A stretch of DNA of 6,061 bases from Rhodobacteraceae bacterium UBA996. GTDB taxonomy: Bacteria > Pseudomonadota > Alphaproteobacteria > Rhodobacterales > Rhodobacteraceae. The DNA lies in contig DBBA01000394.1 in the NCBI GenBank assembly GCA_002291955.1, positions 1 to 6,061 of the forward strand, read 5' to 3'. The translations under genes and the position numbers were made by a program. The notes beneath the pieces were generated by a model. The model made no database searches, had not been told where the DNA came from, and saw nothing but the letters and a program-made list of their open reading frames with translations. Below, piece by piece: positions 1 to 5,860 of this stretch. How positions within the stretch are numbered: position 1 is the stretch's first letter; the number at the start of each line of letters is the position of its first letter.

Positions 1-12
1 CGGATATAGGGG

Positions 13-1488
13 TCAGCGCCCCCGCGCTGCAAGGCGGGGATCGCGTTCCGCAAGGCGGGGCAGGGCGGCCGACAGGACCGCGACGGCCGCAAAGGCCACG
101 GTCGCATAGACCATCGCCTGCGTCAGCGCCGCGGCATAGTCGGCGTGCAGGGGTCCCGCCGCCCCGCCCGCCGACGCGGCAAGCCGGGCAAAGAACAACT
201 CGCCCATGATCGCCACGCCGAAGGCCGACCCCACCTGCTGCAGCGCCTGCACCGCCCCTGACGCCACGCCCGCCGCATCGGGGGGCACATCGGCCAGCGC
301 GGTCTGGAACAGGGGCGACACGGCGGTGCCGAGGCCAATCCCCGCCACCGCCAGGGGCAGGGCGTAGCGCCACCAGTCGATCGCCTCGCCCCCCGCCAGC
401 ACCAGTTCGCGCAAGGCCAGCATCGCCGCGGCCACCAGCACCGCACCCAGCGCGATGCGCCGCCGCGGCCAGCGCGCGCCCAGCCGCGTCGACAGGAGCG
501 AGGCCGCGAAGATGCCGACCGAGAAGGGCGTGGTCGTCAGCCCCGATTGCAGGGGCGTCAGGCCGTGGCCGACCTGCAGGTACAGCGCCAGCACCAGGAA
601 GAACCCCGGCACGCCCGAGAAGAACAGGGCCGCCGCGCCGCCCCCCAGCAGGAAGGACCGCGCGCCCAGAAGTGCGGGCGGGATCAGTTGCGGCGCGCCC
701 TGCGCCGCCTGCCGCCGCTGCCACAGGACGAACAGCGCGGCCACCGGCACCGCTGCCGCCAGCAGCACGAAGCACCAGACAGGCCAGCCGAGGCTCCGCC
801 CCTCGATCAGCGGGAAGAGCGCGAGCAGCACCGCCAGTCCCGCCAGCGCCATGCCCGCGAAATCCACTCCCAGCGTCGGCCGCCCCGGCACCGGGGGCAC
901 CAGCCGCAGCGCGCCCCAGATCGCGAGCGCGCCGAGCGGCAGGTTCACCAGGAAGATCGGCCGCCAGCCCAGCCCCAGGATATCGGCGCCGATCAGCACC
1001 CCGCCCAGGATCGGCCCCGCAACCGCGGCCAGCCCCGCCGTCACCCCGAACAGCGCGAACACCGCGCCGCGTTCCTGCGGCGGGAACAGCGCGGGCACGA
1101 GCGCCAGCGTCTGCGGCGTCATCAGCGCCCCGCCCAGGCCCTGCGCCACCCGCGCGGCGATCATCGTCTCGGTCGAGGTCGCAAGTCCGCAGAGCGCCGA
1201 GGCGACGGTAAAGACCGCCACCCCGATCAGGAACATCCGCCGCCGCCCGTACAGGTCGCCCATCCGCCCGGCGGGCACCAGCCACAGCGCGAAGGTGAAG
1301 ATGTAGGCCGCGACGATCCAGGCGATGCCGCTGTCGCTGGCGCCAAGGTCGGCCTGCAGGCTGGGGATCGCGACGTTCACGATGGTCACGTCGATCAGGT
1401 TCATGAAGTTCGCGAGCAGCAGCACCGCCATGGCCAGGCGGCGCCCGGGCAGGGGCGGGACGGGGGACGCGCGTCGGTCGTCGGTCAT
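13..1488 (-). CDS. MFS transporter, DHA2 (EmrB/QacA-type, 14-TM) drug efflux family
   Basis: A complete 491-residue inner-membrane transporter, probably a proton-driven exporter of drugs or other small toxic compounds; the substrate cannot be read from sequence. About 14 hydrophobic spans are visible, from residues 18-42 to 456-477, the number expected for DHA2 rather than 12-span families. Signature motifs occur in order: NFMNLIDVTIVNVAIP in TM1 (27-42, the DHA2 acidic motif with D33), motif A GRMGDLYGRRRMFLIG (74-89), motif B with R113 and QG at 116-117, and motif C ending GPILGG (158-163). WRPIFLVNLPLG (175-186) is also typical of the family. The ATG is supported by AAGG (minus strand, 1496-1499) seven bases upstream. 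The gene stands alone on the minus strand, divergent from the housekeeping genes. No periplasmic adaptor (EmrA-like) or regulator gene lies between it and the next gene, so it may act alone or be controlled from outside the window. Length and motifs look intact. Family is certain, role inferred. Confidence 0.93.
   Translation of the reverse strand: MTDDRRASPVPPLPGRRLAMAVLLLANFMNLIDVTIVNVAIPSLQADLGASDSGIAWIVAAYIFTFALWLVPAGRMGDLYGRRRMFLIGVAVFTVASALCGLATSTETMIAARVAQGLGGALMTPQTLALVPALFPPQERGAVFALFGVTAGLAAVAGPILGGVLIGADILGLGWRPIFLVNLPLGALAIWGALRLVPPVPGRPTLGVDFAGMALAGLAVLLALFPLIEGRSLGWPVWCFVLLAAAVPVAALFVLWQRRQAAQGAPQLIPPALLGARSFLLGGGAAALFFSGVPGFFLVLALYLQVGHGLTPLQSGLTTTPFSVGIFAASLLSTRLGARWPRRRIALGAVLVAAAMLALRELVLAGGEAIDWWRYALPLAVAGIGLGTAVSPLFQTALADVPPDAAGVASGAVQALQQVGSAFGVAIMGELFFARLAASAGGAAGPLHADYAAALTQAMVYATVAFAAVAVLSAALPRLAERDPRLAARGR
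1447..1466 (+). other. Putative G-quadruplex motif at the MFS 5' coding end
   Basis: Four G-runs (1447-1449, 1452-1455, 1457-1459, 1462-1466) are separated by loops of two, one and two bases, which satisfies the classical G3+N1-7 rule. The G-rich strand is the plus strand, that is the template strand of the MFS gene, over its codons 8-14, which encode a proline-rich stretch (SPVPPLPG). Further G-runs lie just beyond, at 1489-1493, 1502-1506, 1512-1516 and 1526-1529, with longer loops. The sequence fact is certain. Folding in the cell and any effect on transcription are inference, and such motifs are frequent in GC-rich genomes. Confidence 0.4.
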
Positions 1489-1572
1489 GGGGGTGCCTTG
1501 CGGGGGCAGGCGGGGGAATGCCCGCGGGGCCGTCGTTGGTCTAGGACCGCGGGCCGGGACTGTCCAGCGATC

Positions 1573-1644
1573 GGGCCAGCGGAGGGGCCAGAGGGCGGAC
1601 CTGCGGATGGGCCAGAGGGTGGACCAGAGGGTGGACCAGGCGGC
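1573..1644. repeat. Degenerate 12-bp tandem repeat, six units, between the MFS gene and dgt
   Basis: Six consecutive 12-base units start at 1573, 1585, 1597, 1609, 1621 and 1633, with approximate consensus GGNCCAGNGGNN. The unit at 1609 (GGGCCAGAGGGT) and the unit at 1621 (GGACCAGAGGGT) differ at one base. The unit at 1585 resembles both. The units at 1573, 1597 and 1633 are more diverged, and 1561-1572 may be a decayed seventh copy. Because 12 is a multiple of three, every reading frame stays open through the array; one plus frame would read as a Gly-Pro tetrapeptide repeat. No start codon and ribosome site convincingly puts it inside a protein. The array lies upstream of both divergent genes, so it could affect either promoter. 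That role is inference. Confidence 0.8.
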
Positions 1645-1665
1645 CGGTCCTCTCGACGCGGGGGC

Positions 1666-1684
1666 GCGGGGCCTGTATCCCCGT
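1666..1684 (+). promoter_or_regulatory. Possible small hairpin in the dgt leader
   Basis: CGGGG (1667-1671) and CCCCG (1679-1683) can pair around the seven-base loop CCTGTAT, with a G-T wobble (1666/1684) adding a sixth pair. It ends 42 bases before the dgt start codon and has no following T-run, so it does not look like a terminator. Such hairpins arise easily by chance at this GC content. I saw no convincing -35/-10 pair for either divergent gene in 1489-1726. Confidence 0.2.
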
Positions 1685-1726
1685 CGCGGGTCCGGTCCGG
1701 CCCGGAACGTCCGAGGCGGCGGCGCG

Positions 1727-2863
1727 ATGCTGAAACCCTATGCCTGCGATCCGCGCGACAGCCGCGGGCGGCGCTTCCCCGAGGCGATGAGCACGTTCCG
1801 CTCGCCGTTCCAGCGCGACCGCGACCGGATCATCCATTCCAGCGCCTTCCGGCGGCTGAAGCACAAGACCCAGGTGTTTGTCGAACACGAGGGCGATTAC
1901 TACCGCACCCGGCTGACCCACACGATCGAGGTGGCGCAGGTGGCGCGCACGCTGGCAGGGGCGCTGGGGCTGAACGTGGAACTGGCCGAAGCCGTGGCGC
2001 TGGCGCATGATCTGGGCCATCCGCCCTTTGGTCATACCGGCGAGGATGCGCTGTCGGTGCTGATGGACCCGTTCGGGGGGTTCGACCACAACGCGCAGGC
2101 CTTGCGGATCGTCACCCGGCTGGAACGCCACTATGCCGATTTCGACGGGCTGAACCTGACCTGGGAGACGCTGGAAGGCATCGCCAAGCACAACGGTCCG
2201 GTGACCGGCCCCTTGCCCTATGCGCTGGCCGAGGTGAACGCGGGCTTCGATCTGGACCTGACGACCCACGCGAGCGCCGAGGCGCAGGTGGCGGCCGTGG
2301 CCGATGACGTGGCCTACAACCACCACGACCTGCACGACGGGTTGCGCGCGGGGCTGTTCACGGAAGCCGACCTGATGGAGTTGCCGGTGACGGGGCCCGC
2401 CTTCGCCGAGGTGGACCGCCGCTATCCGGGACTGGACCCGATGCGGCGGCGGCACGAGGCGCTGCGCCGGGTGTTCGGGGCGATGGTCGAGGACGTGATC
2501 GCGGTGGCGGAAACCCGGCTGAAGACCTCCGCGCCCCGCCATGCCGACGAGATCCGGGCGATGGACGGGCCGATCATCCGGTTCTCGAAGCCGATGTTCC
2601 AGGGCCTCAAGACGATCAAGGGGTTCCTGTTCGAACGGATGTACCGCGCCCCCCCGGTGATGGCCGAACGCGCGCGGGTGACGGCGGTGGTCAACGACCT
2701 GTTTCCGCTGTTCCTGGATGCGCCCGACCGGATGCCCGCCGACTGGCAGCCCGACATCGCCGCCGCCCGCGACCGGACCGAACTTGCGCGGGTGGTGCTG
2801 GACTATGTCGCGGGGATGACCGACCGCTTTGCGCTGCAGGAACACGCGCGGCTCTTCCCCTGA
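1727..2863 (+). CDS. dgt: Deoxyguanosinetriphosphate triphosphohydrolase-like protein (HD domain, type 2)
   Basis: A cytosolic HD-superfamily metal-dependent hydrolase of 378 residues. By family it cleaves dNTPs, classically dGTP, to the nucleoside and tripolyphosphate, adjusting nucleotide pools. The N-terminal block SPFQRDRDRIIHSSAFRRLK (26-45) is characteristic of the family and is followed by KTQVF. The metal-binding set is complete: H65 in THTIEV, H94-D95 in AHDLGHPPFGH, and D193 in ADDVAYNHHDLHDG. Length matches the type 2 branch. The reading frame is open far upstream, but I chose the ATG at 1727 because homologues begin within about 20-30 residues of the SPFQRDRDR block. A GAGG (1713-1716) lies ten bases before it. 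An in-frame ATG at 1607, inside the 12-bp repeat, would add 40 low-complexity residues and is less likely. The gene is 65 bases ahead of argS on the same strand, suggesting co-transcription. Whether it prefers dGTP is not decidable here; type 2 members are often annotated only as dGTPase-like. Confidence 0.93.
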   Translation: MLKPYACDPRDSRGRRFPEAMSTFRSPFQRDRDRIIHSSAFRRLKHKTQVFVEHEGDYYRTRLTHTIEVAQVARTLAGALGLNVELAEAVALAHDLGHPPFGHTGEDALSVLMDPFGGFDHNAQALRIVTRLERHYADFDGLNLTWETLEGIAKHNGPVTGPLPYALAEVNAGFDLDLTTHASAEAQVAAVADDVAYNHHDLHDGLRAGLFTEADLMELPVTGPAFAEVDRRYPGLDPMRRRHEALRRVFGAMVEDVIAVAETRLKTSAPRHADEIRAMDGPIIRFSKPMFQGLKTIKGFLFERMYRAPPVMAERARVTAVVNDLFPLFLDAPDRMPADWQPDIAAARDRTELARVVLDYVAGMTDRFALQEHARLFP

Positions 2864-2888
2864 AGGCCCCCACGTTGACGCCGGACGG

Positions 2889-2922
2889 CCTGTCTGGCAT
2901 GGCCCCTTGGGTTCAGGACAGG
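2889..2922 (+). promoter_or_regulatory. Inverted repeat in the dgt-argS gap overlapping the argS ribosome site
   Basis: CCTGTC (2889-2894) is the exact reverse complement of GACAGG (2917-2922), with 22 bases between them. The right arm covers the AGG of the Shine-Dalgarno-like AGGTGA (2920-2925) just before the argS ATG at 2929. AGGA at 2915-2918, ten bases before the ATG, is an alternative ribosome site and is also partly covered. If folded, the hairpin would limit ribosome access to argS. A 6-bp arm in a 65-base gap can easily be chance. Confidence 0.25.
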
Positions 2923-2928
2923 TGAGCG

Positions 2929-4653
2929 ATGAACCTTTACGCCGATATCCGCGCCGCCGTGATTGCCGCCCTTGATGCGCTGGTGGCGGACGGCGAGCTG
3001 CCCGGGGGGCTTGATACCTCTGCCGTGGCGGTCGAGCCGCCGCGCGATGCCGGGCATGGCGACATGGCGACCAATGCCGCGATGGTGCTGGCCAAGCCCG
3101 CGGGGATGCCGCCCCGCACGATTGCCGAGGCGCTGGCGGCGCGGCTAGCGCAGGACCCGCGCGTGGCGCAGGCCGAGGTGGCGGGCCCGGGGTTCCTGAA
3201 CCTGCGGCTGGCGCCCGGCGTCTGGGCCGAGGTGGTGCGCGCGGTGCATGCGCAGGGCACGGACTATGGCCGGTCCGCCCTGGGCACCGGGCGGCGGGTG
3301 AACGTGGAATTCGTGTCGGCCAACCCGACCGGGCCGATGCATGTGGGCCATGCGCGCGGCGCGGTGTTCGGCGATGCGCTGGCTTCGCTTTTGCTCTTTG
3401 CGGGTTACGAGGTGACGCGCGAGTACTACGTGAACGATGCCGGTGCGCAGGTCGATGTGCTGGCGCGGTCGGCCTACGAGCGCTACCGCGAGGCGCATGG
3501 CCGGTCGCCCGAGATCGCCGAGGGGCTGTATCCGGGCGACTACCTGATCCCGGTGGGCGCGGCGCTGAAGGACCGGTTCGGGGACAGCTTCCTCGATCAG
3601 CCGGAAGCGGTCTGGCTGGCCCCGGTGCGCGAGCACGCCATTGCCGCGATGCTCGACATGATCCGCGAGGACCTGTTGCTGCTGGGCGTGCGGATGGACG
3701 TGTTTTCCAGCGAGAAGGTCATCGCCGCCTCGGGCCGGGTCGAGGAGGCCATCGACCGGCTGCGCGGCATGGGGCTGATCTACGAGGGCACGCTGGAACC
3801 GCCCAAGGGCAAGCTGCCCGAGGACTGGGAGGAGCGTACCCAGACGCTGTTCCGGTCCACCGCGTTCGGCGACGACGTGGACCGCCCGGTGATGAAGTCG
3901 GACGGCAGCTGGACCTATTTCGCGCCCGACATCGCGTACCACTGGGACAAGGTCGCGCGCGGGTTCGACCAGCTGATCGACGTGCTGGGCGCCGACCACG
4001 GCGGCTATGTCAAGCGCATCCGGGCCGTGGTGCAGGCCGCATCCGACGGGCGGGTGGAGCTGGACGCCAAGCTGATCCAGCTCGTGAAGCTGTTCAAGGA
4101 CGGCGAGCCGTTCAAGATGTCCAAGCGGGCGGGGACCTTTGTCACACTGCGCGACGTGGTGGAACAGGCGGGCGCGGATGTGACGCGGTTCCACATGCTG
4201 ACGCGCAAGAACGACGCGCCGCTGGATTTCGACTTTGCCCGGGTGGTCGAGCAGTCCAAGGACAACCCGGTGTTCTATGTCCAGTACGCGCATGCGCGGG
4301 TCCGGTCGGTCCTGCGCCGGGCGGCGGACGCGGGCGTGGCGGTGACCGACACCCCCGTGCTGGAGGACCCCGCGGAACTTGCCGTGGCGAAGAAGCTGGC
4401 CGAATGGCCGCGGCTGGTCGAGATCGCCGCGCGCGGACACGAGCCGCACCGGGTGGCGTTCTACCTGTACGAACTCGCGTCTGATTTCCACGCGCTGTGG
4501 AACCGCGGGAACGAGCGGCCGGGGATTCGCTTCGTGCAGGACGGCGACCGGGACGCAACGCAAGCGAAAATTGCGCTGCCCGCTGCCGTGGGCGTTGTTA
4601 TTTCCGCGGGTCTTGGTATCCTTGGGGTGACGCCACTGGAAGAATTGCGCTGA
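2929..4653 (+). CDS. argS: Arginyl-tRNA synthetase
   Basis: A class I aminoacyl-tRNA synthetase of 574 residues, a usual length for bacterial ArgS. It charges tRNA-Arg with arginine using ATP in the cytosol and is essential. The N-terminal Add1-like domain occupies roughly residues 1-110 (for example GHGDMATNAAMVLAK at 42-56, then GPGFLNLRL). The catalytic Rossmann fold carries ANPTGPMHVGHARGA, where HVGH (138-141) is the HIGH signature. It continues with REYYVNDAGAQ (164-174) and the VLGADHGGYVKR stretch (352-363). KMSKRAGTFVTL (396-407) is the second signature. The helical DALR anticodon-binding domain, with FYVQYAHARVRS (449-460), runs to the C-terminus. The ATG fits the typical MNLYADIR beginning. 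Codon choice shifts in the last 32 codons (about 4555-4650): 15 of 32 end in A or T, including AAA, ATT, GTT, CTT and GGT, well above the rest of the gene. The protein still reads like a normal ArgS end (GVTPLEELR), so this is not a frameshift. Confidence 0.98.
   Translation: MNLYADIRAAVIAALDALVADGELPGGLDTSAVAVEPPRDAGHGDMATNAAMVLAKPAGMPPRTIAEALAARLAQDPRVAQAEVAGPGFLNLRLAPGVWAEVVRAVHAQGTDYGRSALGTGRRVNVEFVSANPTGPMHVGHARGAVFGDALASLLLFAGYEVTREYYVNDAGAQVDVLARSAYERYREAHGRSPEIAEGLYPGDYLIPVGAALKDRFGDSFLDQPEAVWLAPVREHAIAAMLDMIREDLLLLGVRMDVFSSEKVIAASGRVEEAIDRLRGMGLIYEGTLEPPKGKLPEDWEERTQTLFRSTAFGDDVDRPVMKSDGSWTYFAPDIAYHWDKVARGFDQLIDVLGADHGGYVKRIRAVVQAASDGRVELDAKLIQLVKLFKDGEPFKMSKRAGTFVTLRDVVEQAGADVTRFHMLTRKNDAPLDFDFARVVEQSKDNPVFYVQYAHARVRSVLRRAADAGVAVTDTPVLEDPAELAVAKKLAEWPRLVEIAARGHEPHRVAFYLYELASDFHALWNRGNERPGIRFVQDGDRDATQAKIALPAAVGVVISAGLGILGVTPLEELR
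4595..4622 (+). promoter_or_regulatory. Candidate sigma70-like promoter inside the argS 3' end
   Basis: TTGTTA (4595-4600) and TATCCT (4617-4622) are separated by 16 bases. Each hexamer matches the sigma70 consensus at four of six positions. They lie in the most AT-rich short stretch of this GC-rich window, about 114 bases upstream of the SPOR gene. Transcription would start near 4629-4630 and give the SPOR-nagZ genes a leader of about 106 bases. This would allow their expression independently of argS. The matches are weak and alphaproteobacterial promoters differ from the consensus. Confidence 0.25.
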
Positions 4654-4677
4654 CAAGGCGCGCACATCGGCGTCACC
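4626..4677 (+). promoter_or_regulatory. Perfect 9-bp inverted repeat spanning the argS stop codon, with nested stem
   Basis: GGTGACGCC (4626-4634) is the exact reverse complement of GGCGTCACC (4669-4677). Within the 34-base interval, TGCGC (4646-4650) can pair with GCGCA (4660-4664), leaving the argS stop codon (4651-4653) in the inner loop. No T-run follows, so it is not a canonical intrinsic terminator. It could be an mRNA 3'-end stabiliser, an attenuator or processing site between argS and the SPOR gene, or the 5' structure of a transcript from the candidate promoter upstream. The repeat is certain, the role unknown. Confidence 0.45.
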
Positions 4678-4699
4678 GGGCAGGCAACAGACCCTGGGG

Positions 4700-4730
4700 C
4701 GGCGCCACGCCGAACCTCCGGGCGGTGAGG
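4700..4730 (+). promoter_or_regulatory. SPOR gene leader: triloop hairpin and ribosome site with facing CCTC
   Basis: CGGCG (4700-4704) and CGCCG (4708-4712) can form a 5-bp stem with the triloop CCA. Immediately after it, CCTC (4715-4718) is complementary to GAGG (4727-4730), the core of the ribosome site GTGAGG, which sits five bases before the ATG at 4736. The ribosome site itself is convincing and fixes the start. The pairing that would mask it is only four base pairs and speculative. Confidence 0.4.
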
Positions 4731-4735
4731 CAGAG

Positions 4736-5860
4736 ATGGCGGATTTCACCTATGCCGGTGGAGCCACGCATGGCTCGTCCGGTTCGGGCGGGCAGGGTTC
4801 TGATCCGGGGCGCCCTGATCTGGCGCGGATTGTCGGCCTGACAGGGGCCGTCCTGTCGGCCGCGCTGATGGCGGGGCTGGTGTGGTGGGCCTGGGCGCTG
4901 ATGCAGCGCGATGTCTACGGGGTGCCGGTGGTGCGCGCGCTGGAAGGCGCGATGCGCGAGTCCCCCGCCGATCCGGGTGGGTCCGAGGCCCGCCATCAGG
5001 GGCTGGCCGTGTCCCGTGTGCAGGCCGAGGGGATGGCCGCGCCGCCCCCCGCCGAACTGGTGCTGGCGCCGCAGCCCGTGGACCTGCTGCCCGAGGATCT
5101 GCCGCAGTCGGTGCTGATGGCCGGAAAGACCCTGGCGGACGCGCCCGCCACGGCCACGGTGGCGCCTGCGGAGGCCCTGTCGGCAGCACCGGCCGCGGCA
5201 CCGGACAGCGATGTGACGCTGGCGGCGCTGGACCCGGCCACCCTGACGCAGACCGTCGCCCCGCCCGCGCCCGTGCCCGCGCCTGTGGCGGCGGCCGTTC
5301 CGGTGCCGGAAGCGTCCGTCGCGTCATCCGCGATCGAGGCCGCATTGGCCGAGGCGCTGGGCCTGTCGCCGGCCGACCTGCCCGCGGATCGCGCGGTGGC
5401 CGGGCTGATCCCGGCCTCGGTTCCCGGGGTGGCGCGGTCGCCCCGGCCGGCGCCGCGCCCCGAGGGTGACGGGATCGACACCGCCCGCGCCGACGCCGCG
5501 CCGGTGCTGGTCGCGTCGGCCGGGGCGACCCCGGCGCCGCAGCCCTGGCTGTCGCAGCCAGCACCGGGGGTGCCGTCCCTGAATGACGCGACCATCGCGG
5601 TGGCGCCGGCCGGGACGGGGCGCGTGGTGCAGCTGGGCGCGTTCGACACGCCTGACCAGGCCGAGGCGGAATGGCAGCGCCTGACGGGCGAGCATGCCGA
5701 CCTGCTGGGCGGGCGTGAGCGGACGGTGGAGCGCGCGGTGACGAACGGGCGCACGTTCTTCCGGCTGCGGGCGGGCGGGTTTGCCGATCTGGCCGATGCG
5801 CGGCGCTTCTGCGTGGCGCTGGTGGCGACCGGCGCGGCCTGCATCCCCGTGCCGCAGTAG
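4736..5860 (+). CDS. SPOR-domain cell-envelope protein, single membrane anchor
   Basis: A 374-residue envelope protein. A short Gly/Ser-rich cytoplasmic head (1-30) is followed by one membrane span (about 32-56, VGLTGAVLSAALMAGLVWWAW), cut here at positions 33-53. The long, low-complexity Pro/Ala/Val-rich linker (about 100-290) should lie in the periplasm. The C-terminal SPOR domain (about 295-372) starts VVQLGAF and ends RFCVALVATGAACIPV. SPOR domains bind peptidoglycan glycan strands stripped of stem peptides and often bring proteins to the division site. Just after the span, VPVVRALEG...PADPGG (63-82) resembles the conserved segment seen in alphaproteobacterial SPOR proteins (recalled, not searched). 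C359 and C369 could form a periplasmic disulfide. No enzymatic domain is visible, so it is probably a structural or targeting protein rather than a hydrolase. It lies 82 bases after argS and overlaps nagZ by one base, linking it to peptidoglycan metabolism. It resembles FtsN and DedD only in layout, and I do not assign either name. Confidence 0.9.
   Translation: MADFTYAGGATHGSSGSGGQGSDPGRPDLARIVGLTGAVLSAALMAGLVWWAWALMQRDVYGVPVVRALEGAMRESPADPGGSEARHQGLAVSRVQAEGMAAPPPAELVLAPQPVDLLPEDLPQSVLMAGKTLADAPATATVAPAEALSAAPAAAPDSDVTLAALDPATLTQTVAPPAPVPAPVAAAVPVPEASVASSAIEAALAEALGLSPADLPADRAVAGLIPASVPGVARSPRPAPRPEGDGIDTARADAAPVLVASAGATPAPQPWLSQPAPGVPSLNDATIAVAPAGTGRVVQLGAFDTPDQAEAEWQRLTGEHADLLGGRERTVERAVTNGRTFFRLRAGGFADLADARRFCVALVATGAACIPVPQ

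Noticed and set aside
1538..1548. Small palindrome GGTC-TAG-GACC upstream of the MFS gene as a regulator operator
   Set aside because: Arms are only four bases and no regulator gene lies nearby. It contains the rare CTAG but is too short to claim as an operator.
1489..1560. Promoter for the MFS gene on the minus strand
   Set aside because: The best pair (TAGACC, 17 bases, CATTCC) has only a 2/6 match in the -10 element. I could not support it.
547..2010. 487-residue plus-strand frame crossing the MFS gene, the gap and the start of dgt
   Set aside because: It runs antisense to the MFS gene and out of frame through dgt, and its composition is Arg/Gln/Pro-rich without motifs. The Gly-Pro repeat within it comes from the 12-bp array.
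1541..2845. 434-residue minus-strand open frame antisense to dgt
   Set aside because: Its product is His/Arg/Gly/Gln-rich without recognisable domains. It lies opposite a clearly conserved enzyme. Long antisense frames are expected when third positions are G/C.
4626..4677. Intrinsic terminator after argS
   Set aside because: A strong stem exists but the loop is long and no T-run follows, so it is reported only as an inverted repeat of unknown role.
3145..4749. 534-residue minus-strand open frame antisense to argS
   Set aside because: Same compositional artefact: no domain, no membrane pattern, and complete overlap with a certain argS.
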